Assembly (NCBI RefSeq): GCF_000224145.3
Contig: NC_020173.2
Coordinates: 431,261-495,260, forward strand
DNA from: Ciona intestinalis
Taxonomy: Eukaryota > Chordata > Ascidiacea > Phlebobranchia > Cionidae
DNA length: 64,000 bases
Reading direction: 5' to 3'
Positions within the stretch are counted from its first letter, which is position 1, and each line of letters begins with the position of its first letter. The notes beneath the pieces were generated by a model. The model was not told the origin of the DNA and did no database searches. It was given only the letters and a program-made list of their open reading frames with translations. Made by a program: the position numbers and the translations under genes. Of this stretch, positions 38,401-50,755 are shown piece by piece.

Positions 38401-41400
38401 AGCCATGCAATTATACGGAGCCAGGAAACTCGCTGTTTGAGGTCGGGTTTGCGTCACTGCGGGCCGTCGCATCACCGAGCAAGGGAATCGACTCATTTCC
38501 ACGTTTTTATGCGCCCGAAATAGTTCGTTGACGTTCGCCAGTGCGTCCGCGCCGTATTTCGCGTCAATCATCTTTTAATATAAACCGATTCGCAAAAAAA
38601 CGCTTTATATATAAACTGCATAAAATCGTCGTCCGGTCGCGGGGATATGAAGTGAAACAGCGCGTTTACTACAGTTAATTAAATTAGTTCCACAGTTACC
38701 AAACCAGGCGTGGAGTTGCGGCCGAGTTCGCGAACGCCACGCGAACTTTTGTTCCGCCTAAAAATTCGGAAAAACCGAAGCGACGAGAGAGGACAGGGTC
38801 ATGGAAAGGACAACACGCAAGTCTCCAAAACAACCGTCTTTACTCAAATTTCTGCCATTCAGCGATTTTATCAACACGCTGAGTGGCCTAAACCACTTAG
38901 TTTAATGGCATGAGCAATAAAACCCAGGTCTTATCTACATTAGATACGACCTCATCATATAAACCAACTATCTCAATAACCAAATATTAACGAGCCGCCG
39001 AACAAACTAAATAAACTGAACGATTTTTCTCAATATCTTAACTTTGCTGACGTTTATAGATTTCTCAAAAATTAATGAAGAAAGTCCCTTTGACCGAGTT
39101 CGAACCCACAACCTCTGTATGTAACGACTCACCTAACAACGTTGTTTTTCGCATCTCCGGGTTGGGCTTCACTTGACATACCCCCTGACCCACTTTGCCC
39201 CACTACCATTTTCTTGGGGTAACTTGAACCCCTGGGTGGCCGGGAACTCCCCCGAGTGCGTACTCGCGACCCACGTGGTCGGTAAGGCTGCGAGCCCCGT
39301 GGCGTAACATTGTCGAAACTATGACGTCGACTAGAGTCCAACTGCGACATGAGACTACCTGTGACATAAACAAACTTAAACCCCGAAAAAAATAACAAAT
39401 GTATGCAAAAAAATAACAGTCAGGCTTGGACTAGAAAAAAAATAGTTTAAAAAAACACTACAAACATCAGCAGCTGTTTAGTCAAACAAAATAAAATACC
39501 TGATAAATCTTCCGGTGATGCGGACCTTGATGTTGGCTCCTTCCCTGCATCCAAGGAGCTAGTGAGTTGCTCCAGGATGGATGTTGCTTGGAGCGTCTCC
39601 CTATCCTCCCTTCTGCTCCTGGATGCGACAAATGATTGGTAACGTTCGATGAAGGAGCCAGGAGTTCCCGTGGATGAAGTGGCTGTAAGCAGGCATATGG
39701 GCACGTTAGTGATTTATATTTACAGTGTTTAACTCCTCATATGTGGCATGAGTGAGAGTAACCTTGGCTTACATCAACGTTAAATAGTTTGATTTGCGTG
39801 ATTTACTTGTGCAGAAATAAGGTTTGATTTTAAATTGCAATAGTTTTAAGCATTGAAGTACATACAACCACATACGACGAGTGGGCGTGTTAACCACGGA
39901 CGAATAAACCACTAATCTATGTAAAATGAAGACTGGCATGTTGTATAGTTCATTGGAGTTTGTTTTATATATCTATCATACATAGTCAATTTTGCATAAC
40001 TTTAGCAACATTATATTTCGTATAATGTTTTTTCAATGCGTTACTGCATATAGATTGGCTATTGTGTAAGCGCTTGACCATAATCACGCGCTTACTATTA
40101 CATCACAGCACGAAAATAACCCACAAATAATTAAAGCTGTTTTGAACTCGAGAGGAACTTTTTGAGTTATTTTCGTTGAGGTTTGAAGATAGATGTAACC
40201 GCATACAAGGCTGTGTCCTTCGTACGCACTTCGTGGCTTGATTTAGAATTCCATGCATGTGAGAATGCGGTGTTGTACTCCGTAATGTTTATGTTTTGTA
40301 AGTTTTTGGTTGAGCGCTGACGAAGCCGCCACAACATAGCAATGGTATGTGTTATGCATCTTATGTACGGAACAGCCAAATTAAGCTCCAACCGAAGGTC
40401 TCATCATACACCATGCAAGATATAACACAGAATCCAATCTAAAACATCGCCTTTATATAGTGTATGACGCAACAATGCGCCTCACGAGATTGGATTATCA
40501 TGTCGCCAAAACGAAAGTTAAAAAAAATCCGTTATGTTTAAAATTAGAATGGAAAATACCTTCCGGTTTCGGTTTCATTGATTGCGTTGATAGCTTCCCG
40601 ATGCTGCCACCTGCCGGACAAGTTTGATTTATAAATGCTTAGCGTATAACAAAGTGATGAAAACGCGGAAACATGATTTTCTTACCCAGAGTTAATGAAA
40701 ACGACGGAGTTGCGGAGTCGACATGAGTTGCGTTGGGTGCTCCAGCGCCGCTAGAGGAATATCTATAAAAGGAGATGTAAAATGCGGGATATGTGTTAAT
40801 TACAATGTTATGCGTAAGGGAAGGTAAGATGTTGCATTTTATTTATTTTTTATTCTTAATTGGTGAGGTCTTTGTCAAGGACCAGGGATTTAGGCCACAT
40901 TTGGCCCATTACCCCAACACCCGGAAAGCCCATTCAAGCCGCGACACCGCATCGTACTCAGACGCGTAAAATGTTGTATTTAAAAAGTTTGCAAAATAAT
41001 TGCTCACCGTCCGAAGCTTGAAGACGTTGGCAGCACTGTTGTGTGAGGCATTCTTTTCTTCAAACCTGTTATTGTAAAGCACAACCATAAGTGACAATCT
41101 TTATATTTGAGTTCGGGGATTATTACCAGGCGATGCTGCGGAAATAGAAGCTTGTGGCGGCGTCGAATTAATCTTCGACTCGGGCGGACTTCCCAAGATG
41201 GCGGCAACCGCTGCTTCGGTCTGACTTTCAGTTGGCGAAAGAAACTGCGATTTTCGTTTGGATAATGCGGATGACAACTGGCTGTTTGGATCCTGAAGAA
41301 AAACGCGGTTAGATCAAAGCTTATAACGGCAACTTAAAAGTATGAATGCAACTTATTTATCTTAGCAAGGTGGAGCAATTGTAATATAGTTTTAAAACAA

Positions 41401-44400
41401 GTGCTCCATTTTATTCTTTGTTAGAGACGACTGGGATGGATCATGAGCGGTGACCGTAAAGTGCATAATATCTGGTATATTTGTATTAAAATGTGAGCGC
41501 ATTAAGCCATCCTATTTCGAACCAATTGGCTTTTCAACCAGAATGTTTACTTACTGTCTATTCCACACATTAACTACATAAGTACCTTTGTCAGATCAAT
41601 TGTAATACTTCGTGATGATTGTTCACTAGACATGGCTGGCGATTTTGACCTTGAAGATGAACCATGACCTCTGAACCGTGACCCCGCGTCTGAACGATTG
41701 ACGTCAGTACCAGGAACAGAGGTCAAGCCACTGATGGAACCAGTTTGTAGATTAAATGATAGACCTTGTATTTTCGATGACTGCCGTTTGCCTGGTTGGT
41801 AGTTTCGACTATTAGGTAATAATATACAAGCAAAAGGCAGCAATAATAAAAAATGAATGCTGGTTATGTATTTATCGTTGCTTAGCGGGACAACAGACAT
41901 TATAACATAGGTATTCTGTTTCATAAACTCCGGCCTTATGCACACTTACGAGTTACCACTTGTTTAGCTTTGTAGCAATGTTTCGTGCATTTTTGTTTCA
42001 ACGGACGACAACTTGGACAACTCATTAGGAGCCACTGAGTTATAGCAATGACCGCTAAATGACTTTTTAAGGAGACAAACGCCCAGAACGGTAACAGCGA
42101 CGTACAAATGGTTTAAATAAGACAGCGATTTTGAGCAACGGCGTCGATATCAAACCACATATTTAGTGGAAGGTATATTCATGAATAAACCAATAACACA
42201 AATATAACTTTATAAATCCAAACATACGTATAGCGTTATAAACGTGGTAATGGTTAGTAGCTAGTGTGTAGAAATTTAGGTTTAACACAGTCTAGTTTAC
42301 CTTCTTCTGAGTGTTTCTGGTTAGATAGGAACTGATTAAGTTGAGACGAGCCAGGAGAATTCGTGGTGCCATGTTTTCCTTAAGAAGGACAAACCAGCGT
42401 TAAAATTTAAGTGTATACGTACAGGTAACACATTTAATATTATTATTATCTGCAGATCTGCTTAAACCCCCAAAAAACTACTTTTATAGTTTTATACCTA
42501 GTTCCATTTATATATACAAACCCCTTTTAAACTAATACCTTTGCATTTATTTGTTATTCATACATTTTTTACAATTTTCAGTGGTTTATTAAGATTTTAT
42601 TTAATTTTCATAATCGTAAACTGACATCAGGCACATAAAATAGTAAACACGCATAATAACCCCTTAAGTTCCCGCCACATGAGCATAAGTGAATAAAATT
42701 AATATTTCTAACTTTTAAACTTACTTTCAAGTTCTGCTACCTCGGCAAAGTATTTCGAATTGTTGGTTCCAGCAGAGGCCTGGTATGTAAGCTGCTTGTT
42801 AGGTCACAAGATATATTACAAGGAATAATTGTACCAACCTTTTCTAATGCTTCACCAGCAGGGGAATATATGGTGAGCAGAAACTCACATATACCTTCCA
42901 ATATCAACCTGAGAGGGATGTGTTTAAGTAAACACCAACACAAACATAAACAACCGAAGTTCTAAGAGTAGAAAAAATATGTGATGAAAATATTATGCCC
43001 AAAATTAAAACTATGCTTTAATTAGGGAGGAGCTCAAAGTTAAACTGCATGAAACTAGTAACATGGTAATATTAATTTTTTTTACTTTGACCCAGAACCA
43101 ATTATTTAGAAAACAATGTCTTGAACCCAATTGTAAACAAAAGAAGACAACGTTTAATACTAAAGGTATATATACTACACTATGGCCAATTATTTCAACC
43201 GGTGTTGCCAGACACTTATGAAATTGTAACTGGCAACACTGGCAAGAGTAAACTAACCTGTCCACCATGGACTGAGTGACAACATTCTGTAGTTTCATCT
43301 TCTCAGTGATGCGCAACCAATCATCAGCTCCATGAATCAGCACGGACTGCGTCACAGCATTCGTGAAGGACTTCAACCTCCGATCTTCAAGATCATTGAT
43401 CCTGCAGGAGGAAGATTTGTCTCCAATGATAAAGAGCGTTGGCCTCTTCATCTCACACAATACATCATCCACTGACTGTAAAAAAAAATTTATAAACAGA
43501 AGTTGGCAGTAAAATGAAAAAAGAATAGAAGCATCCAGAAAACACACAATATCAAAGCAAAAAGCTACATCTAAGAAACTGCAAAGTTTACCAGTTACCA
43601 ATACAGAGTAAATGAATACATGGATGTTACATATTTAGTGTTTTAATCAGAGATATAATTAAATTTTCTTACCCCACGCTGGCCGAACATATTATACAGA
43701 GGAAAACCAAGACACACAACAGCTGATACATGTTCTGTGAGCGCAACCTGTTAAGTATGCAAAGTTTGTTCTAGTAGTTCATACTTAGTTTATATATGTA
43801 CTCTTGGTCTTGTACAATGTTTTTTAAGGTAATTCAACCAGTAAGATCAAAAATAAACAAACAATGCGTTGGAAATAAAATTGTTATGCTTAAAGGCAAT
43901 AGCTTTAAATGAGCAAAAGTTACAATCTGTGATGACTAAAGTTACGCCACCAGGCAGTAGCATATTACAAAATAATTTATAAATGTTAATGCGCTGTCAA
44001 ATATTGAAGTTTTAAAAATAGTGGTTATGTAATGTACTTCCATTCTATACGGGCGAGAAGTGAGGACTGAGGTCTTACGCAGAGGCATGTTAGCGGACCT
44101 GCGAATTTAGGCTTTAAAAGGCCAATCAAGTAAACTTACATGACAGTTGATTAAACTAGCTGTGTGCCATCCTATAAGAACAACTTTTCTGTTTGCGTTT
44201 CGTACACTAAGCTCTCGAACACGGTTGCACACGTTACGTAAAGTGGTTTCTGCAAGTTCTTGAACGGTCCACGATGCTTTATCTGTGTTCCCATCATTGT
44301 CGTCCATTGTTGCTCCCACTTGTACTACCTGGGACCACAACAAGTATTAATAAAAATTTAAACCACCCACATAGTTGTGGCGAATCAAAGTTGTTTTTTT

Positions 44401-46457
44401 TAGGAAAGTAATAAATAAAATAAAAATTATTCATTTATACACTAGCCTAATTTCTTCTTTAAAGGGGTTAGGGGTTAGGGGAAAGAACAAAGTTCTAACC
44501 TTTAAGAGTAAAAAAAAAAGAAAGTTCGCACCTTTCCAATCTGACTAAGGAGTGAATTCCAAAAGCGAAGTCTTCGTGATGTCACAGGTAAGGTTGATTG
44601 TGACACGGTACATTGCACAACAATGAATAATACCGGCTGATTCAGTTTCTGCAAAATCAACATTTCTAAATTCAGTGAAAAATCTAACTTCACATTAAAA
44701 AAACTACTGTATTGATAAAATGCAAATACGGTATACTGGTAGTGGTAGACATCCAAGTTGGTATGTGAAGCCCAAAACAAAACATTTTTCTTAAAATATA
44801 AATGAAATTCAAACCCCCCAAATAATAAATTGCAAAAGAATTCTTAATTAGTAGTTACTGTCCAATAACTTTGCATTTTCTTTCAGTCTTGGATATACTA
44901 TTATACAATATAGTTTTGTGCATAATAAGGATTTATTTATAATTTGGAATAATTTAAAAACTTCAGTGACACACACACACATACCTGTTTCATATCAGAA
45001 ACAACAGCAGTAACTGCTGGATCCCAAGGTCGCTTTAATAGGATTCCTAACCTTTCGGTGGCAGCAGAGCCTGTATCACGTGACGGCATAATCATTCGTT
45101 CAATTAAACTAGGAACCTAAGTAAAAAATTTTCGATCTTAAAATGCACCTTTAGTTAATTTTAAAAGTAACAGAAAATAAGTCATGTGCTTATGATGAAT
45201 AACAAATGAATAAGCATTTGTAGTGGGAATTATAAAGGAAAGGTATTAAAAGTTTACCTTAGATCTTAATGTTTGCATAATATCGAGATAATAAGAGAGC
45301 AAAGTCATTGGTAAGTTTTCAATAAGCAGCAGATGCAACCACTGCGTTATTTTAATCGGCCACCCGATGTCAGCGAGCGCTTCCCTCAAACACGAGGCTG
45401 ATTTATCAACTGATAAACGACGTAAAACAATCTCTTTGGGCATCTGAGAACAATGTGAATGGGAAGATTACATTTTAATATTAAGGTTGTATATGTATGT
45501 TAGTATGTATAGTATGTATATATAACTTACCCCTTTATATGCTAGTCTGGACAGCTTCTCACTTTGCAAAATTTTTACAACTTTGTTAAATATTTTTGTC
45601 TCTAGTACACCCCATGACGATCTAAAAAAAAAACATTTCATAATAAGATTAATTTCAAATCAAAGCCAATTTTGGGAAAAAAATGTCACCGGAGGCGAAG
45701 TCACTCCTGATGAACAGGTTTGTATCATTAAAACAAACAAATTCACTGGACAATAATGTTGAACTCACTTGTTAATGTTTTCCTCCCACACCGATTCTCT
45801 CTCGTCTGTGAAAAGAAGAGGATTCCCTTTACTCATACCGGTGACATGACGCTCACATTCGTTCATTTGCATCCTCGCTTTCTGCTCCGCACAATGCCAC
45901 GAGGATGATCCGATAACAGCTGGAGGATCGGACACAGTTTCAACATCAATCTTCAAAATAAAGACAAATATTGATTTTAAGAAAGAGCATTAAAAGTTGA
46001 TATACTTCAGACAAATAAGGTTTAAATTACCAATCGAGCATGAATTTAAATATTTAAACTCAGATGCAGTCATATAAAGTCTAATGTACAGTTTTAGGAC
46101 ATTTAGTTTAACTAGTTAAATAGTGGGATATCAAAACATTGAAAAACTTCAAATTAGACAACACAATTGTTTACCTCATCATCTGAAATCTCTTCCTCTG
46201 AGGAACTACTTTTGGAGTAACTGTAAATAAACAGAATATATATATTTAACAAGTTTGCATTACCCTTGCAAAGATATCAATATATATAATGTGCAAATAT
46301 TAATTAGTGCAAACAACCAACCCACATGATGACCTTACCTGTCAAATATATCTTCAGAGTTTAAAACTTCTTTTAAAGGCAGCACATGACTGTTTTCAGT
46401 GAGGTAGCTTTCAGACCAGTGTTTAGTATAAGCATGATCAGATGGTAGCCAAGGCAT
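35474..46457 (-). CDS. KANSL3: KANSL3 orthologue (NSL complex subunit 3), 22 exons
   Basis: Subunit of the nuclear NSL complex, which contains the MOF/KAT8 histone acetyltransferase. The exons join in phase to 1,087 residues (human about 900). From the 5' end: 46457-46339, 46220-46175, 45950-45769, 45621-45531, 45443-45258, 45116-44985, 44648-44532, 44328-44140, 43747-43673, 43475-43258, 42908-42839, 42779-42725, 42378-42301, 41791-41586, 41292-41127, 41065-41008, 40762-40686, 40610-40560, 39682-39500, 39358-39133, 36341-36056 and 35926-35474. Diagnostic stretches: [90 protein letters not shown] and GADDWLRI...TQSMVDR. The alpha/beta-hydrolase fold lacks a serine nucleophile (GWHTA). The second half is Ser/Arg-rich and probably disordered, and its exon borders are less certain than those of the first half. 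Confidence 0.88.
38105..38118 (+). promoter_or_regulatory. Perfect DR2 nuclear-receptor-type element
   Basis: AGTTCA, spacer TA, GGGTCA, in a KANSL3 intron. DR2 spacing is accepted by RAR/RXR dimers. A chance occurrence is possible. Confidence 0.25.
41860..42105. mobile_element. tRNA-derived SINE, degraded copy
   Basis: Shares the order of blocks with the copies at 53 and 62 kb: TATTCTGTTTCATAAACTCC, CGAGTTACCA, TTGGACAACTCATTAG, CCACTGAGTTATAGCAAT, GGTAACAGCGACG. It lies in a KANSL3 intron. The tRNA-like head is worn away here. Confidence 0.65.
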
Positions 46458-46832
46458 TTTTAAGATGGTTTTAAAAAATAAATTACTGGATGACCAAAGT
46501 ATGTATCTGGTAATGCCAAATATTAAAACATATGTAGCATTCGAATAAGGCTTCACAATAAAGTACTAAATAAATCTTATTAAACAGTAACCAATATATA
46601 CATAACATAATATATGAGCCTATAAAAGTAACGCACATGTTAATATTAAAGCACAACATTAAATAAAAGTACAAGCACTAATATGTTTATTTTTGTACAA
46701 TTTTTCTACTCTTTTATAGTAATACCGATTTCAAATTTTAGGAATACATTTTTGATAAACCATTCTAAATAAAAGCAACAATAAGCATGAATATATTGCA
46801 CCAATGTTAATATAGTTTTTATATATTCAAGC
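46458..46832. other. Short spacer between COG3 and KANSL3
   Basis: 375 bp separate the COG3 stop from the KANSL3 start on the same strand. A - strand AATAAA at 46686-46691 would end the COG3 transcript and leave about 230 bp for the KANSL3 promoter and 5' UTR. Such closeness is compatible with separate transcription. A co-transcribed pair resolved by spliced-leader trans-splicing, known in Ciona, is also possible, but no strong acceptor was seen just before the KANSL3 start. Confidence 0.5.
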
Positions 46833-49364
46833 TTATTTAAAAGCTGTGCTCATTAACAATGCAATCTGGTCAGAGGTTGGTGCCGCAATAATAGCTTTGT
46901 CCTCGTCTGAATAATTTTCCAATAACAACATATTAAGTTGTTGAAACACATGCTGAACGTTCAGTTTAATTGGTTTAAATAGAATTTTTTCAGTTTCTTT
47001 GTTTGCCAAGTACAAAGACATAACATAGGCAGTCTTCTTCACCATCAGTTTTAAATTACGATACACACCACCTACTAACTGCTGCACTTGTTCAGCGCTT
47101 GCAAAATCCTGTTGACGCAAAGACACGGACACATTACTGTCTTCTTGATTCATACTGACAAGTTTTGATGCTTTTTGCAGAAATTCGCTCAGTGGCTGGC
47201 AGTACAACATTGTTTGGTGCTCAATAAAGTTTTCGCACACAGATTTCAATTGTCGGTCTACATCCTTCTTACTATCAATGTAAAACTCTTTCACCTCAGG
47301 TGCTCCCTCATAAACAAACTGCAAAAGAGCATTTGAGCTGACACTCAGCAAATTTGGGATTAGTTTTGGTTCAAGCACAAAACGGAAGGCAGCATCTTTT
47401 GTACGACTAAAATCTAATTGAGTTTCTCTGATCGCGAATTCAGCTTGAAAAGGAGCAATTTGTTCTCGTAAAATAAGAAGATGCTTGATCAAGAAGAGCT
47501 GAGCGTCAGTTGTTCTGTTTTCAGAACTACCTGGCTTTAATGGTGCTCTGGCTTTTATCATGTTACTTGCTTCCACAAGTGATCTAACACAAGCTTCCAA
47601 GGCTTCTTGGGATAATCCTTGGAATATTGCTTTATCAATACACCGGTATAGTTTGGACAGACAAACCAGAACTCTTCGAACAGTGGGATACCACATGCCA
47701 TGCATATCAGCTGGGGAGGTGTGAAACTTTTCATCAAGTTTCCCATTGGATGATTTGCTTGAGCTTGCAACATCTACATCGGACAACGAATCTTGGGGTG
47801 ATTCTGTTAGTTGTATTTCAGTGAATGTATCTTTTTCTACCTTTGCAGATGCTTTAATGTTCCTAGCTATTTCCTCCATCATTTCTAACTTCTCTGGGTA
47901 CATGATATCGCCAGGTGAAGGTTTGTATCCTCTGATATCATCACGTATATGAATATTAGCTCGGAACACCAGTCTTTCCTGTACATCTTCAAGCATCTGA
48001 AGAGCCACAGAATGAAAAGCTTGTAGTTGCTCTGGATTATTCTGAACATGATCATCAATCATTTCCATCTTGAGAATATTGCAGAGTTCCGCCAGTGTTT
48101 CCAGATGGTAAACATGAATGATCAATGGCCTCAACATATCATAAAGGTTGCCACACAGACGAAGCAACATTTCATAAAGTTTCTTGGATTGAGAAGAGAA
48201 GAAATGACCATAAAGTTGATGCTCATCCTCACAAACATGAACCATAAAAGAACAACCACTACGAACCAAAGCACAGTGATCCTGCTTGTTAGCATTCAGC
48301 AGTTCCAGCATCGCACTTGTTACTGAAGGAGATAAAAGAGTTTCTCTTTGTGTAAAGTAACACTGGTGAATATCAACAACTATTTGCTGATATTCTTGAC
48401 TACACACACTGCGCTGTTCAATTTGCTCCATTAACGCTTTAATTTTTGGAGCATTTGTACGAAATTTCCCATAGTAAAGGGTGAAAGCATCATTGCCACT
48501 TCCAAATGCTTCACTTCCAACAGACTGCCCTGCATCACCACCACTCTTTCGATTTAGAATTGCTTGTTTTGTGCTTTCTAGTGAATTCACCACATACAGC
48601 TTTATCATACCAAGAGCTTTGGTGAGGCATGTTTTATACTTGATAACATATTCAGCACTGTCTTTGTATGCAGGGTGTGCTTGCATGAACTCAATGCATT
48701 CTTCAATTTTGGACAGCATGCTCCTGAAATCTTCACTGGTCACAGAAATATTGGGTGAGCTTAGTTTGGTGTTCATTCTTGATACTTCATTGAAGTAATC
48801 TAGATTCTCATGGATGGTTTCAGCGACCGAAAATAAAGCTGTTTGGTCAGCAAGCAAATGTTCACACGCCTCATGTAGTGCGTTGCTCTTGGTCGAAACA
48901 TAAACATACTCTTTTTCAAGATCATCAAGATACTGAAGGGCTTTGTTAACATCTTGAGTAATGTATTGGCAATATTCACGGTGCTGTTTTAGTGTCTCAA
49001 CATGCTCAGTAAATCTTTTTCTCTCCACTGAGCGGACCTCTTCCTCAATTTGAGAGAACCAACTATAAAACTGCTGGGCATTTTCTATTTTTTCTCCAGC
49101 CATACCAAGCTTGGTAAAACCTTTTGTTAATACATCTTCAACTGAACCAGGTATAGCATGGGAATCCAACACATTGGGTGTAATGTTGACAGGTTCAGTC
49201 AATGGCACCTCAATGGGTAATGCACGATTTGACCCAATAGCTGCCAGCTCAAGAAAGCTGTCCTGCTGTAGTTCATTCAGTGTAGCAAGTCCTGTGTTAT
49301 CTGTAGCATTCCACAAGCTTAGCCTCTCCATGGTAGAGATAGTTGATATATGATCTGAAGCCAT
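46833..49364 (-). CDS. COG3: COG3 (Sec34), conserved oligomeric Golgi complex subunit 3, single exon
   Basis: Lobe-A subunit of the COG tethering complex, a CATCHR-family assembly that captures retrograde vesicles at the Golgi. One uninterrupted frame encodes 843 residues (human 828) collinear with the whole family protein. N-terminal coiled-coil blocks include AQQFYSWFSQIEEEV and TKSNALHEACEHLLADQ, then DNAFTLYYGKFRTNAPK, HCALVRSGCSFMVHVCEDEH, RPLIIHVYHLETLAELC, HGMWYPTVRRVLVCLSKLYR, FLIKHLLILREQIAPF, YIDSKKDVDRQLKS and ILFKPI near the end. The start is the ATG at 49364 (MASDHISTIST); the frame stays open further 5' but has no ATG within the preceding eight codons. The lack of introns contrasts with the 22- and 18-exon neighbours. 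Confidence 0.96.
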   Translation of the reverse strand: MASDHISTISTMERLSLWNATDNTGLATLNELQQDSFLELAAIGSNRALPIEVPLTEPVNITPNVLDSHAIPGSVEDVLTKGFTKLGMAGEKIENAQQFYSWFSQIEEEVRSVERKRFTEHVETLKQHREYCQYITQDVNKALQYLDDLEKEYVYVSTKSNALHEACEHLLADQTALFSVAETIHENLDYFNEVSRMNTKLSSPNISVTSEDFRSMLSKIEECIEFMQAHPAYKDSAEYVIKYKTCLTKALGMIKLYVVNSLESTKQAILNRKSGGDAGQSVGSEAFGSGNDAFTLYYGKFRTNAPKIKALMEQIEQRSVCSQEYQQIVVDIHQCYFTQRETLLSPSVTSAMLELLNANKQDHCALVRSGCSFMVHVCEDEHQLYGHFFSSQSKKLYEMLLRLCGNLYDMLRPLIIHVYHLETLAELCNILKMEMIDDHVQNNPEQLQAFHSVALQMLEDVQERLVFRANIHIRDDIRGYKPSPGDIMYPEKLEMMEEIARNIKASAKVEKDTFTEIQLTESPQDSLSDVDVASSSKSSNGKLDEKFHTSPADMHGMWYPTVRRVLVCLSKLYRCIDKAIFQGLSQEALEACVRSLVEASNMIKARAPLKPGSSENRTTDAQLFLIKHLLILREQIAPFQAEFAIRETQLDFSRTKDAAFRFVLEPKLIPNLLSVSSNALLQFVYEGAPEVKEFYIDSKKDVDRQLKSVCENFIEHQTMLYCQPLSEFLQKASKLVSMNQEDSNVSVSLRQQDFASAEQVQQLVGGVYRNLKLMVKKTAYVMSLYLANKETEKILFKPIKLNVQHVFQQLNMLLLENYSDEDKAIIAAPTSDQIALLMSTAFK

Positions 49365-50755
49365 TAGCGATGAATACAAATTAGTCACACTATAGATTGT
49401 TTAAATAGATAGCAAATCTAAACACAGATTGTACAATTGTCAACACGTGAATCATTCCTCATATAACATAGAGTAATGGCGGTGAAAACCTTACATATAT
49501 ATATTATATTTTACCTTCGTCGTATTATTAACATATAGCAAAATAAAACTAACCATTGTCTGAGCATCACCACTTTCTCAACGAACACGAAGCACATTGC
49601 CCATGTATTTGTTTACGTACTCTCTATGGTTGGGTACGTCAGTGCATACTGCGCAGAACACGCGGCGACATTTTTTTGTTGGGCAGAAACGTTGGCCGAT
49701 GAACTGTCGAACTTACACCACAGGTTTAGAACTCGGTTGCTTAATCCAAAATACCATGCTTATCTTCGTTCCAAAACGCGATAAAACAGTCAAAGCTCCT
49801 TTCCAGAACTTACCGTCGTCACTCTGGTCCGCATGTTAATTCCCTGATCAGATTACGGTTTAAGGAAGCCCACGAGGATATAGTTCTACGAAATTATAAT
49901 TAAAGCAATAGATAAGGTGCGCTAATATATCACGGTATACATAGAAATGCTGTGTATAATGGTTATAATCTGCAAGCTTATAGCCTTTGATGCTATATTG
50001 CACAAGTTATCAAAGCAGCGAGAAAACTGCACTGTCGCAAAGTTTGTAAACTCTGTGTACTGTATCATTACATCCGAAACAAGCCCCTTCGTTTCTTAGG
50101 TGTTAACTTTCGATGTGGAACACATAGAAGGCTCCAGTCTGCCAAAACAACATTTTGTTATATTCACTTCAAGCCATGCATATAAGCACACATGCAATAG
50201 CTGATATAGATCCAACCTCAACGTTTGATGTTGCACCCCACCATGAGTAACATTTAAAGTCAAGAAGTATAAAGCAATGTGAATATATTTATTCTCTAGT
50301 CAATAGTTATGCATTAAAATATAGGAAACAAACATATAATGAGAACACTGAGATATCAAACGTTAATCATAATATTTGTGACAAAATTAAACGTTCATTT
50401 AACAACAGTGGTTAAAACACTATTTCACGATGTAAAACATAACCTCTAAAGCACCATCCACCTTCCCATGACTTAAAGTTCAGTAAGAATTGCTTTGGGC
50501 TCTTGTTTGAACATACACATTCTTTGGGAAATCATGCATATTTCTGCTTGTATACACATATGATTAAAAGCAAGCGAGAGAAAGAGAACGACGCTAGACA
50601 GCAAGTGCACTGGATAACATGGAATTGAAATTGACGAACACAGATTTAGGGCAGATAGAAGCAGTAACACAGCATTTTAAGTTTACATCTTGCGTTTCTA
50701 CTATGGAGGAAAGTTTTGAATAAAAAACTTCAGTGAATCAAATTTAAGTTTCTTT
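49365..50755. other. Spacer between Sec15 and COG3
   Basis: No coding segment was recognised. It should contain the Sec15 3' UTR (a - strand AATAAA candidate at 50288-50293) and the COG3 promoter. The stretch 49590-49850 is less AT-rich than the rest and may be the COG3 promoter region. Confidence 0.45.

Noticed and set aside
41665..41684. Three half-sites in DR1 spacing (TGACCT c TGAACC g TGACCC)
   Set aside because: It lies inside a KANSL3 coding exon (SRFRGHG), where codon content explains the bases; no reason to prefer a regulatory reading.
49111..49353. + strand open frames overlapping COG3
   Set aside because: Antisense shadows of the conserved COG3 frame.
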